A DNA stretch of 64,000 bases from CAVTOO01 sp963736355 (lineage in GTDB: Bacteria; Pseudomonadota; Alphaproteobacteria; Rhizobiales; Xanthobacteraceae), in NCBI GenBank assembly GCA_963736355.1, contig CAVTOO010000007.1, positions 124,001 to 188,000 on the forward strand. The letters are read 5' to 3'. The translations under genes and the position numbers were made by a program. Shown one piece after another: positions 49,758-60,229 of the stretch; positions within the stretch are counted from its first letter, which is position 1; the number at the start of each line of letters is the position of its first letter. A model generated the notes under the pieces. It ran no database searches, was not told where the DNA came from, and saw nothing but the letters and a program-made list of their open reading frames with translations.

Positions 49758-49761
<4 letters not shown>
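49110..49761 (-). CDS. trimeric intracellular cation (TRIC)-family membrane protein (one frame break)
   Basis: A UPF0126/YadS-like protein of about 216 residues made of two repeats of three helices, each with the glycine-rich kink and the Asp loop: GGGSVRDVLLGHYPLVWV and CVGGVLRDILCNEVPLLF. An extra G near 49448 separates FLVLDAIG from LVVFTIAGCEVALQ. The ATG at 49761 overlaps the stop of pccB (ATGA). Prokaryotic TRIC homologues conduct K+; the partner relation to pccB is probably only operon convenience. Confidence 0.83.
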
Positions 49762-51292
<1,531 letters not shown>

Positions 51293-51395
51293 GGAGGCCC
51301 CACTTGCTGGGGGCTTTCTAGCATGGGTATGCGAGGCCAGAAACGGTCTCGCCAGCGTCCGAAAGGCTTATACGAGAGGAATTGGGGACTTTCTT

Positions 51396-51444
51396 GCGCA
51401 TGATCTGGTCCGAAAACCGGATTCCACTTTTCGGGATCATGCGC
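51396..51444. repeat. palindromic repeat family A, abutting the FlhB-like stop
   Basis: GCGCATGATC at one end and GATCATGCGC at the other around CGAAAACCGGATTCCAC. Its last base overlaps the stop codon of the minus-strand FlhB-C-like gene, so the repeat directly follows the coding end. Confidence 0.85.
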
Positions 51445-51708
51445 TAGCGCCGCCCGCTGACCCGCAGGACGAACGTCAGCACTTCGGCGACGGCTTTATA
51501 AAGCTCGACCGGGATTTCGTTGTCGAGCTCGACCTGCGACAGCGCGCCGGCCAGAACCTCGTTCTCCTCGATCGGCACGCCATGCTCGCGCGCCATCTCG
51601 ACGATCTTGTCGCCGACCGTGCCGCGACCCTTGGCGACGACGCGCGGCGCGCCCTTGCGGTCGTAATGCAGCGCGACTGGCGAGATTTTGCGTGCGGTCG
51701 GCGCTCAT
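51444..51708 (-). CDS. FlhB C-terminal-domain-like protein (EscU/YscU-type switch family; one frame break)
   Basis: About 87 residues equal to the cytoplasmic domain of FlhB: SPVALHYDRKGAPRVVAKG, EMAREHGVPIEENEVLAGAL and QVELDNEIPVELYKAVAEVL. The family's cleavage NPxH site is absent, as in other stand-alone versions. One extra A near 51687 (AAAA instead of AAA) separates MSADRTQ from ISPVALHYD. Its ATG overlaps the FliK-like stop (ATGA). Stand-alone FlhB-like proteins occur in Alphaproteobacteria with unclear roles in flagellar export. Confidence 0.78.
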
Positions 51709-53417
51709 GTGGCGCGATCCAGGAAGTGACCGGCGGCAGGCGGCTTTGCAGCAGGCGCGGCGCCGCCGACGGTGATATCGCCCGGCTGCAGTTCGGCTTC
51801 GCGCAGCGCATGCGAGAGCAACGGCGTGCCGTCGCGCAATTGCGCGGCCGTCTCGGCACGCTCGGCCCACAGCCGCACGGTGGTTTGTCCACCGACGAGC
51901 GTGATGACGGCATGCACGGGGCCTGCGGGTTCGACATTCAACGAGAAGCGTGCACGCCAGACCGGGCCTGTCTGTTCGACCTGCGTATCCTTTTTGGCGT
52001 CGCGCTCGACCTCGAACTGCGCCACCGCCGTGCCCTGCGGCGTGGCGAAGGGCACTTCGAACGCCCAGCGCGGATGCTCGCTGCGCTGGGCCTGCTGCAC
52101 GGACGATTCCGGCATCGAGGCGATCTGAAACAAAGTCTGGCGCGCCACGGCGGCGTCGGTCTCATTGAGCAAACGGTGCCCCATGACCAGCGATGTATCG
52201 TCCGGCGCGAGCGACGGCGCGGCGACCATCTGCGCCGACGGATCGGAACCGCGGAACGGCGGCGGCGGAACGTGTACGGCGGCGCCCTGCGGCAGCGCGG
52301 ATTGCGTTGGTGCCGACAGCGGTGAACGCGGTGCGTTGCCGTCGGGCGACGATGGCCGCGAGAGGCTTGTCTGCGAGAGCGCGTCGCGGAGATTCTGCTC
52401 GATCTCCTGCACGAACGTCAGAACCGCGCCCACCACAGGCTGCGCGAGCTGACGCGGCAGCGCCTGCGATGACACGGGCTGGTCATGATGGCGCATCGCC
52501 GGCATGCCGGCGGGCGTGCGCGGAATGACGATCTCCTCGACGAACTCAGTCGGCGGCGCGTCCACAGTCGGGATCGCTGTGGCTTGTGCCGGTGCGGGCG
52601 CCGTGCCCGCAAGCTGCGGCGCAACGGATATTGATTGCGGTGCGGAGGATGGCGCGCGCTCTCCGGCCGCCGCTGCGATGGCCGCGGGCAATTTGCCGGC
52701 ATCGCCGAGCCATTGCGACAACGCCTCGCGGAACACCAGCAGCGCGGCTTTCAGATCCGGCGACACCGGTGTCGGCGCGCGTCCCTGCGCAAGCGAGGAT
52801 TCGAGAAACAGCCCCGAGCGCTGCAAGGCGGCGCGGATGTCGGTCGCGCTCACCTCCTCGCTGAGTTGCGGGCGGATCGACAGCAACGAGAACGCCGCCT
52901 GCAGCACGCCCGGCGGCAATTTTCCCGAGGCCAGCGCGACATTGAGGTTGGCGAACAAGGGCGACAGTCCGCCCTGACGGGGCGCGGCTTGCTGCGCGGC
53001 CTGCGACAGCGCTTCCGCAGGCGAAGGCGGCGCGGCCTGTGGCAGCGGCGCGGACGGAGCGCTCACAGTCTCGCCCAGCACAGGCTTGAGCACGACGCCC
53101 TGCAAACCGGCTTGCACCAGCGACGGCTGCGACACAGGCGTGCCGGGGGCCTGCGGCGATGACGGTGTCGACGACAACACGGTGAGTTGCGGACCGCCCT
53201 CGCCCGAGGTCACCGCCAGACGCAGCTTGACGCCGATCGGCAGAGGAATGGGAGACGCGACATCCACGGCGGTGGCGGCGATGACCATGCGCACCAGCGT
53301 CGTGCTGATCTGCTGCAGCACGCGCGCCTCGACGGTGGCGCCGGGCACGAGCAGCTGCGCCAGCGGCGTCTGCGCTTGCGTCTGCTGTGGGGCGGCGGGT
53401 GCGATCGTCAGGGACAC
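51705..53417 (-). CDS. FliK-like (flagellar hook-length control) protein
   Basis: A 570-residue protein with long Pro/Ala/Gln/Ser-rich, poorly structured N-terminal two-thirds and a C-terminal FliK-type domain (VWRARFSLNVEPAGPVHAVI and TTVRLWAERAETAAQLRDG). In flagellar systems FliK measures hook length and talks to FlhB; here a free FlhB-C-like gene follows with a 4-base overlap. I chose the GTG at 53417 (VSLTIAPAAPQQ) because AGAGAG precedes it and the upstream extension is not protein-like. No other flagellar genes are beside it. Confidence 0.75.
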   Translation of the reverse strand: MSLTIAPAAPQQTQAQTPLAQLLVPGATVEARVLQQISTTLVRMVIAATAVDVASPIPLPIGVKLRLAVTSGEGGPQLTVLSSTPSSPQAPGTPVSQPSLVQAGLQGVVLKPVLGETVSAPSAPLPQAAPPSPAEALSQAAQQAAPRQGGLSPLFANLNVALASGKLPPGVLQAAFSLLSIRPQLSEEVSATDIRAALQRSGLFLESSLAQGRAPTPVSPDLKAALLVFREALSQWLGDAGKLPAAIAAAAGERAPSSAPQSISVAPQLAGTAPAPAQATAIPTVDAPPTEFVEEIVIPRTPAGMPAMRHHDQPVSSQALPRQLAQPVVGAVLTFVQEIEQNLRDALSQTSLSRPSSPDGNAPRSPLSAPTQSALPQGAAVHVPPPPFRGSDPSAQMVAAPSLAPDDTSLVMGHRLLNETDAAVARQTLFQIASMPESSVQQAQRSEHPRWAFEVPFATPQGTAVAQFEVERDAKKDTQVEQTGPVWRARFSLNVEPAGPVHAVITLVGGQTTVRLWAERAETAAQLRDGTPLLSHALREAELQPGDITVGGAAPAAKPPAAGHFLDRAT

Positions 53418-53521
53418 GGCGGCTCTCTGTTCTGGAGACCAGTTCAGTCCAGTATGCCGGACGCCCCTTTCAAGGCCTGATTCCAGAAGCCGCAACCTAT
53501 ACGCGCGCCGTAAAGCTTTCG

Positions 53522-54299
53522 TTAACCAGCAATCGCCCGCAGCACCAATGCGGCGGCTTCGAGGTCCCTCAAGCGCGCGGCGCGGCGCTGAGCGACCGCA
53601 TCCTCGCCACCCCAGCGCTCGAAATTCCAGTCCTCATCGAGATGGGCGGCAGCGAACGCGGCCGTCACGTCGAGCCGGCCGCGCGCCAGCGCCAGCGCCA
53701 GCACGGCCGAGCCCATCAGCGTCGTTGCGACATGCAACGCGCCGAGCGGCCATGGATCGGACGGCAGCGCGGCGCGCGCCGCAGTGAGCGCGGCGTCAGG
53801 CTGCGCGACGTGAACGATGCCGGCAGCGAGAATGAAACGCGCGCCGTATTCATCGGCCATCCATGTCACGATCGGATCCCAGTGCTGCGCCTGTCGCGCG
53901 ACGAGCCCCTCGGGATGCTCGGCGCGATAGAACAGAAGATCGGAGGCGAAGTACCTGGCGATGTCGTCGGCGACCTCTGCGGCGCGATCAGTCACGCCGT
54001 CGATGATGCTGTTGCTGAGTCGCGTCAGCGGCATCCCGGCCGGGTCGATCACATCTGTTTGAGCCTGCCACTCGGCGGCAATGGCCTGCGCCAGAACTTG
54101 CTGCGGTGCGACAAGCGGACGGCGCGCGGGCGTGCGGACGGGACGGCCATCGAGCAGGACCGCGAAGCCGCCTTCGGCCTCCTGGACCCCGGCATCTTTG
54201 TAAAAGCGCTTGCGCAGGGTCGGACGCGAGCCTGCGCGCGCCGATTTCAGCCGGATCGAGCGGCGTATGACCCAAACCTTCTTCGAACAGCTCACGCAT
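53522..54299 (-). CDS. ATP12-family F1-ATPase assembly chaperone (one frame break)
   Basis: Binds the alpha subunit of F1-ATP synthase during assembly in Alphaproteobacteria and mitochondria. MRELFEEGLGHTPLDPAE starts at 54299; one extra A near 54243 (AAA for AA) separates it from SARAGSRPTLRKRFYKDAG. Then GFAVLLDGRPVRTPARRPL, LTRLSNSIIDGV and ASDLLFYRAEHPEGLV are continuous. Corrected length 258 residues. It is the usual second chaperone partner to ATP11, which is not in the window. Divergent from the oxidoreductase operon. Confidence 0.85.
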
Positions 54300-54498
54300 C
54301 TCTGATCACCAATCCGATCTTGTGCAGCGCAATACGTCTAATGCTCTAAGTGCCTCGACGATAAAGTACTTTCAAGTTGTTTGTTGCTCGGCTTCAATGC
54401 GTCCCGGAACGGCATACGACACATCGGACGGTCGCTTCCGGCGACCGCACCCGACAGATACCACGCGACTGAAGCGCTTACGCGTGGACGAGGTGGGA

Positions 54499-56292
54499 AT
54501 GAAGTCGACGGACATTTCGGCGCCGAACTACTTCCATAAAGTGGTCGATTGCCAATGGGCCTGCCCGGCCCACACGCCGGTCCCCGAATACATCCGCTTG
54601 ATCGCCGCAGGCCGCTACAGCGACGCCTACATGATCAACTGGAAGTCGAATGTGTTTCCGGGAATTCTCGGCCGCACCTGCGACCGCCCCTGCGAGCCGG
54701 CCTGCCGGCGCGTGCGCGTCGAGGACGAGCCGGTCGCGATCTGCCGCCTCAAGCGCGTCGCCGCCGATTACAAGGACGACATCCGCGCGCGCCTGCCGCA
54801 ACCGGCGACGCAGAAGAACGGCAAGCGCATCGCGCTGGTCGGCGCCGGGCCCGCCTCGCTCACCGTCGCGCGCGATCTCGCGCCGCTCGGCTACGACGTG
54901 CGTGGTGTTCGACGGCGACGCCAAGGCCGGCGGCATGATGCGCACGCAGATTCCGAAATTCCGCCTGCCCGACAGCGTGATCGACGAGGAGACCGGTTAC
55001 GTTCTCGATCTCGGTGTCGAGTTTCGCGCCGGCAAGCGCATCGACAGCCTGAAGAGCGTTGCTGACGGAGGGCTTTGACGCCGTGTTCGTCGGCTCGGGC
55101 GCGCCGCGCGGCCGCGACCTCGACCTTCCCGGCCGCAAGGAAGCCGCCGCGAACATCCATACCGGCATCGAATGGCTGTCCAGCGTGTCGTTCGGCCACA
55201 TCAGCAAGATCGGCAAACGCGTCATCGTGCTCGGCGGCGGCAACACCGCGATGGATTGCTGCCGCTCCGCGCGCCGCCTCGGCGGCGACGATGTGAAGGT
55301 CATCGTCCGCTCCGGCTTCGACGAGATGAAAGCCTCGCCGTGGGAGAAGGAAGACGCGATCAGCGAAGGCATTCCGATCCATAACTATCTCGTGCCGAAA
55401 GCCTTCACGCACGAAAGCGGCAAGCTGACCGGCGTCACCTTCGAGAAGGTGAAGGCCGAGCTCGACGCCAAGGGCCGCCGCAAGCTGGTGCCCGCCGGCG
55501 AACCCGATCAGCACTTCCCCTGCGACGACGTTCTGGTCGCCGTCGGCCAGGAGAATGCGTTTCCCTGGATCGAGCGCGACATCGGAATTCAGTTTGACGA
55601 ATGGGACATGCCCAAGGTCAGCGAAGCTCACCAAGCAATCGACGCTGCCGAAAGTGTTCTTCGGCGGCGACGCGGCGTTCGGACCGAAGAACATCATCTG
55701 GGCGGTCGCGCATGGCCACGACGCCGCCGTCTCCATCGACAAATTCCTCGCCGGCGAAAACATCGAGGAGCGCCCTGATCCGCTGACCAATCTCGTCAGC
55801 CAGAAAATGGGCATCCACGAATGGAGCTACAAGAACGAGATCATGAACGACGCGCGCTTCAAGGTGCCGCATCGCGACAAGGCCGTCGCGCTGGCCGACA
55901 TCAAGGCGGAAGTCGAACTCGGCTTCGATCCTGCTCTGGCGCTGGCGGAAGCCGGACGCTGCCTGAACTGCGACGTGCAGACGGTCTTCGATACGCCGCT
56001 CTGCATCGAATGCGACGCCTGCGTCGATATCTGCCCGATGGATTGCATCACCTTTACCGAGAACGGCGACGAAGACGATCTGCGCGGGCGGCTGCAAGCG
56101 CCCGCGCCCAACGTCACACAGGACCTCTATATCGCAGAAGGACTGAAGACAGGCCGCATCATGGTGAAGGACGAGGACGTCTGCCTGCATTGCGGGCTGT
56201 GCGCCGAGCGTTGCCCGACCGGCGCCTGGGACATGAAGAAATTCTACCTTGAGATGACACACGCAGGTCACGCATGCCGATCGAAAGCGTAA
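54499..56292 (+). CDS. GltD-like FAD/NAD(P) oxidoreductase with C-terminal ferredoxin domain (three frame breaks)
   Basis: A 596-residue electron-transfer flavoprotein. The N-terminal cluster domain has CQWACPAHTPVPEYI and TCDRPCEPACRR; FAD site IALVGAGPASLTVARDLA; NAD(P) site VIVLGGGNTAMDCCRSARR; two [4Fe-4S] ferredoxin motifs at the end (CIECDACVDICP and CLHCGLCAERCP). Extra bases near 54902, 55062 and 55614 break the frame at GYDV/VVFDGD, LKS/LLTEGFDAVF and MPKV/AKLTKQSTLP. It precedes a fused alpha-gamma and a beta subunit of a 2-oxoacid oxidoreductase, and likely lets them use NAD(P). Its end overlaps the next start by 19 bases. Confidence 0.85.
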
Positions 56293-58109
56293 ACGACTTC
56301 GTTATCCGCTTCGCCAACGTCAATGGCTCAGGCTCGGCCAGCGCCAACGAGCTGTTCGCGCGAGCCATCCTGCGGATGGGCATTCCTGTGTCCCCGCGCA
56401 ATATCTTCCCCTCGAACATTCAGGGCCTGCCGACCTGGTACGAGGTGCGCGTCACCGAGGCCGGGCATCTGGGCGCGCGCGGCGGCGTCGATTTCGCGGT
56501 GGCCATGAACCCGCAGACCTTCGTGCAGGATGTCGCCGGTCTCGAGCCCGGCGGATACCTGCTTTACGATTCAACGCGCGCGCTGCCGCCCGGCAAGATG
56601 CGCGCCGACATCAATGTCATCCCGATCCCGCTGACGGAAATCTGCAACAGCACCTACAAGGATCCGCGTCAGCGGCAGCTGTTCAAGAACATCATCTATG
56701 TCGGTGCGCTGACCGCCCTGCTCGATCTCGACATGGCCGAGGTCGAGAAGCTGATCGGCGAGCAATACAAGACCAAGGAAAAGCTGATCGAGCCCAATAT
56801 CCATGCGCTGCATCTGGGGCGCGATTACGCAAAGGCAAACTTCACCTGCCCGCTCGGCGTGCGCGTGAAACGCGCCAATGCCGTCGGCGACCGGATCTTC
56901 ATCGAGGGCAATGCCGCGGCCGCGCTCGGCGCAGTCTATGGCGGTGCGACGGTGTGTGCGTGGTACCCGATCACGCCTTCCACCTCATTGGCCGAAGCCT
57001 TCACGCGCTATTGTGCGCGCTACCGGACCGACCCGGACACCAAGAAAGCCCGCTACGCCATCGTCCAGGCGGAAGACGAACTTGCCTCCATCGGCATGGT
57101 GCTGGGCGCGGCCTGGAACGGCGCGCGCGCCTTCACCGCCACGTCAGGCCCCGGCATCTCGTTGATGCAGGAGTTCCTCGGCTTTGCCTATTTCGCGGAA
57201 ATTCCGGCTGTCCTCTTCGACGTGCAGCGCGCCGGCCCCTCGACCGGCATGCCGACCCGCACGCAGCAATGCGACCTCATCAACTGCGCCTATGCCTCGC
57301 ATGGCGACACCAAGCATGTGCTGCTGTTCCCGGAAGACCCGGCCGAGGCGTTCGACATGGGCGCAGCCGCGTTCGATTACGCCGACCGGCTGCAGACGCC
57401 GATTTTCGTGATGCTGGACCTCGATATCGGCATGAACACGCGGCTGTGCCGCCCGTTCAAATGGGACGACAAGAAGCGCTACGACCGCGGCAAGGTGCTG
57501 ACGGATCAGGACCTCGACCGCGCCAAGGAATTCGGGCGTTATCTGGATGTGGACGGCGACGGTATCGGCTATCGCACCTATCCGGGTGCGCACCCGGCCA
57601 AGGGCAGCTACTTTACGCGCGGCACGTCGCACGACCGCTACGCACGCTATACCGAAGACGGCGCCGCCTATGTCGACAGCATGAAGCGGCTGGCGCACAA
57701 ATTCGAGACGGCCAAATCGATTATTCCGGGTCCGGTGCGGACGGACGCCGCCGTCACCACACGCTTCGGCGCGATCTATTTCGGCTCGACCACGCCCGCG
57801 ATGGACGAAGCCGCCGAGATTCTGAAGGGACGCGGCCACGACCTCGATCGGCTGCGGCTGCGTGCCTTTCCCTTCAATCAGGATGTCACGAGTTTCATCG
57901 CGGACCACGACTTCGTCTTCGTGGTAGAACAAAACCGTGACGCCCAGATGCGGTCACTTCTCGTCAACGAGTGCGGGATCGACCCGGTCCGTCTGGTGCC
58001 AATTCTGCACTATGACGGCACGCCCATCACCGCTCGTTACATCGCCCGCGCAATCGGCGATCACCTTGATGCTCTCAAGGTGACGCCGCTGCGGAAGGCC
58101 ATGTCGTGA
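56274..58109 (+). CDS. korA: 2-oxoacid:acceptor oxidoreductase, fused gamma-alpha subunit
   Basis: A 611-residue subunit of the pyruvate/2-oxoglutarate:ferredoxin oxidoreductase family. Residues 1-200 form the gamma domain (FANVNGSGSASANELFARAI) and 210-611 the alpha domain with YPITPSTSLAEAFT and GPGISLMQEF. It makes acyl-CoA from a 2-oxoacid, CoA and reduced carrier, or runs in reverse. Intact. It starts inside the end of the flavoprotein gene (19-base overlap). The 2-oxoglutarate form is favoured by the fused gamma-alpha order, but pyruvate or indolepyruvate cannot be ruled out. Confidence 0.9.
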   Translation: MPIESVNDFVIRFANVNGSGSASANELFARAILRMGIPVSPRNIFPSNIQGLPTWYEVRVTEAGHLGARGGVDFAVAMNPQTFVQDVAGLEPGGYLLYDSTRALPPGKMRADINVIPIPLTEICNSTYKDPRQRQLFKNIIYVGALTALLDLDMAEVEKLIGEQYKTKEKLIEPNIHALHLGRDYAKANFTCPLGVRVKRANAVGDRIFIEGNAAAALGAVYGGATVCAWYPITPSTSLAEAFTRYCARYRTDPDTKKARYAIVQAEDELASIGMVLGAAWNGARAFTATSGPGISLMQEFLGFAYFAEIPAVLFDVQRAGPSTGMPTRTQQCDLINCAYASHGDTKHVLLFPEDPAEAFDMGAAAFDYADRLQTPIFVMLDLDIGMNTRLCRPFKWDDKKRYDRGKVLTDQDLDRAKEFGRYLDVDGDGIGYRTYPGAHPAKGSYFTRGTSHDRYARYTEDGAAYVDSMKRLAHKFETAKSIIPGPVRTDAAVTTRFGAIYFGSTTPAMDEAAEILKGRGHDLDRLRLRAFPFNQDVTSFIADHDFVFVVEQNRDAQMRSLLVNECGIDPVRLVPILHYDGTPITARYIARAIGDHLDALKVTPLRKAMS

Positions 58110-58111
58110 TG

Positions 58112-58486
58112 TTACGGCTGCTGAGCGAGCGAGCCCATAACAAGACCGCCGATGATCGGCACGAAGCAATTGCCGACGGTGGTCCAGGCTTCCTTCTGGG
58201 TCAGCTCGCGCTTCTGCGTCTGGGATTTGTGAAGCGCATCAGCCCAGAGGAACACAGCCGAGCAAGCCGTCGCATAGAACACGTACTGCGGCAGGAAGCC
58301 GGTACCGTGCGTGCTGGCAGACGGACCCTTCGGGGCAGCCGGCGGCTTCGGCGCCACCTTGATGTGCTTGAAGTGTTTGAAGTGCTTGAAGTGACGGAAA
58401 TGATGATACCCGGTCGCCGAAGCCGGCTGCGCAACAGCGAGCATGGCAACAGCAGCGACGGTCGAAGCGATAAGAATTTTCTTCAT
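58112..58486 (-). CDS. His/Phe/Lys-repeat exported protein lying between korA and korB on the other strand
   Basis: A 124-residue protein with a signal peptide (MKKILIASTVAAVAMLAVAQ, cut near ASA) and GGAGG seven bases before the ATG. The mature start contains the repeat HFRHFKHFKHFKHIK, then a Pro/Lys stretch, and a hydrophobic end (CFVPIIGGLVMGSLAQ). The histidines could bind metal. It stands opposite to the operon it splits; its stop is 2 bp from the korA stop. Not recognised as a known family. Confidence 0.7.
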   Translation of the reverse strand: MKKILIASTVAAVAMLAVAQPASATGYHHFRHFKHFKHFKHIKVAPKPPAAPKGPSASTHGTGFLPQYVFYATACSAVFLWADALHKSQTQKRELTQKEAWTTVGNCFVPIIGGLVMGSLAQQP

Positions 58487-58525
58487 GTTGGCCTCCGTTA
58501 TGTGAAGGACAACATCTCTAAAGCG

Positions 58526-58549
58526 CATTGAATCGAACGCGATTCAATG
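58526..58549. repeat. inverted repeat in the korA-korB gap
   Basis: Perfect 10-base arms CATTGAATCG and CGATTCAATG with a 4-base loop. It sits upstream of the His-rich gene start and about 155 bp upstream of korB, so it could be a regulator site or a mobile palindrome of the type seen in related genomes. No other copy is seen in this window. Confidence 0.55.
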
Positions 58550-58703
58550 TCGTCTTTAATCGTAATAGTTAGGCTGAATGGACAGGGTTAAACGCAGTGC
58601 GCATCAATATTAATAGGGTCGAGATTCTTCAAAAGCGCCCGTCGTTTAAGCAAATTCGTGAAGTAACCAAGTTTCCAGGGTAAGCTTAATCGCAGGAGCG
58701 ACG

Positions 58704-59759
58704 ATGACCTACCTCACCAAGCCGAAATTTCATCATCCGGCGCTGCCAAAAAACGCGCTCGGCTACACGCATCGCGACTATGAGGGATCGATCTCGACGC
58801 TGTGCGCGGGCTGCGGTCATGACTCGATTTCGGCCGCGATCATCGAAGCTTGCTACGAACTTTCAATCGAACCGCATCGCGTCGCCAAACTCTCGGGCAT
58901 CGGCTGCTCCTCGAAGACGCCGGCGTATTTTCTGGGCCAGTCGCACGGCTTCAATTCGGTGCATGGACGCATGCCGTCGGTTCTGACCGGGGCCAATCTC
59001 GCCAATCGCGACCTGATCTATCTCGGCGTCTCCGGCGACGGCGACAGCGCGTCCATCGGCTTCGGCCAATTCGCGCATTCGCTGCGGCGTGGCGTCAACA
59101 TGGTCTATATCGTCGAGAACAACGGCGTGTACGGACTGACCAAGGGACAGTTTTCGGCGACGGCGGATCGCGGTTCGAAATCCAAGCGCGGCGTGGTCAA
59201 CCCGGACAGCGCCATCGACCTCGTCGCCATGGCGCTGCAGCTCGGCGCGACCTTCGTCGCGCGCAGTTTCTCCGGCGACAAGGATCAGCTCGTGCCGATC
59301 ATCAAGGCCGCCATCGAGCACAAGGGCGCCGCCTTCATCGACGTGATTTCGCCCTGCATCGCTTTCAACAATCACGCGGGCTCAACCAAGAGCTTCGATT
59401 ATGTCCGCGAGCACAATGAAGCGGTCAACCGCCTGGACGTGCTGATCGGCCGCGCGCCGATCACGGTCGATATCGCGCCGGGCGCGGTGGAGTATGTCGA
59501 GCAGCACGACGGCACGACGCTGGCGCTGCGCAAGCTCAACGACGATTACGACGTTCATGATCGCCTGGCGGCGATGAACTTCCTGCAGGTGGAAGCGGCC
59601 AAGGGCCAGGTGGTGACGGGGCTGCTCTATGTCGAACCCGACGCCGACGATCTGCATGCCGCCTTCAACACGGTGGAGATGCCGCTCAACAAGCTCGGCG
59701 ATGCGGAGCTGTGCCCCGGTTCGGCCGCGCTGGACAAGATCAATGCGGGATTGAGGTAA
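58704..59759 (+). CDS. korB: 2-oxoacid:acceptor oxidoreductase, beta (TPP-binding) subunit
   Basis: A 351-residue thiamine-diphosphate subunit. LCAGCGHDSISAAII is the cluster-proximal cysteine motif, the TPP/Mg site is GVSGDGDSASIGFGQFAH with VENNGVYGLTKGQ, and CSSKTP is conserved near residue 70. GGAGCGACG precedes the ATG. It is 594 bp downstream of korA because the His-rich gene lies between; it therefore needs its own promoter or read-through past an opposing gene. Forms the working enzyme with the fused subunit and the flavoprotein. Confidence 0.92.
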   Translation: MTYLTKPKFHHPALPKNALGYTHRDYEGSISTLCAGCGHDSISAAIIEACYELSIEPHRVAKLSGIGCSSKTPAYFLGQSHGFNSVHGRMPSVLTGANLANRDLIYLGVSGDGDSASIGFGQFAHSLRRGVNMVYIVENNGVYGLTKGQFSATADRGSKSKRGVVNPDSAIDLVAMALQLGATFVARSFSGDKDQLVPIIKAAIEHKGAAFIDVISPCIAFNNHAGSTKSFDYVREHNEAVNRLDVLIGRAPITVDIAPGAVEYVEQHDGTTLALRKLNDDYDVHDRLAAMNFLQVEAAKGQVVTGLLYVEPDADDLHAAFNTVEMPLNKLGDAELCPGSAALDKINAGLR

Positions 59760-59766
59760 TCTGTCT

Positions 59767-59811
59767 CCTCATCCTTCGCGACGCGGCTTGCAGCCGCTCC
59801 TCAGGATGAGG
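59767..59811. repeat. palindromic repeat family B after korB
   Basis: CCTCATCCTTCGCGACGCG pairs with CTCCTCAGGATGAGG. The same type of element lies at 40408-40453. Here it separates korB from a convergent small gene. Confidence 0.7.
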
Positions 59812-59819
59812 CGACTGCG

Positions 59820-60104
59820 CTACTGGTTCACACACGCCCGCGTGTAGGATCCGACATCGGCCGGGTTGAGCCCCGCCGCGCCGGCCTGATGCTGACACCG
59901 CACGGCACGATCCTGAAAGGTCTCGCGCGGACGGGTCTGCGACGGCAGGCCGGGAACCTCGTCGAGCTTCGGGATCCGCGGGATTTCAATTTTCGGCAGG
60001 GGCGGCGGCGGGATGGACGGCACCTGCGGAAAGCCGGGCACGTCCTGCGCCACGGCGGGAACCGCCGCGATCAGGAGAGCCGCAATGAGAAGAAGCTGCT
60101 TCAT
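59820..60104 (-). CDS. small proline-rich secreted protein
   Basis: A 94-residue protein with a signal peptide (MKQLLLIAALLIAAVPAVAQ) and a short proline/isoleucine-rich body (PPPPLPKIEIPRIPKLDEVP), ending with a short Cys-containing end (RAVRCQHQAGAAG and RACVNQ). Two cysteines could form a disulfide. No known family. Alone between korB and the pseudouridine synthase. Confidence 0.65.
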   Translation of the reverse strand: MKQLLLIAALLIAAVPAVAQDVPGFPQVPSIPPPPLPKIEIPRIPKLDEVPGLPSQTRPRETFQDRAVRCQHQAGAAGLNPADVGSYTRACVNQ

Positions 60105-60150
60105 AGGCAACGATGTAGGCACGAAACGGGCTGACGCCAACCCACCTGTC

Positions 60151-60170
60151 ATGCCCGCGCAGGCGGGCAT
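60151..60170. repeat. short palindrome (third repeat type)
   Basis: ATGCCCGC and GCGGGCAT arms in a CCTGTCATGCCCGCGCAGG context. This is a frequent small repeat of Bradyrhizobium-type genomes, lying upstream of the small secreted-protein gene. Confidence 0.55.
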
Positions 60171-60229
60171 CCAGTAGCCAGCGACGGTGTTTACTGGTTC
60201 GTCCGCCTCCGCGACGACGACACCGGGGC

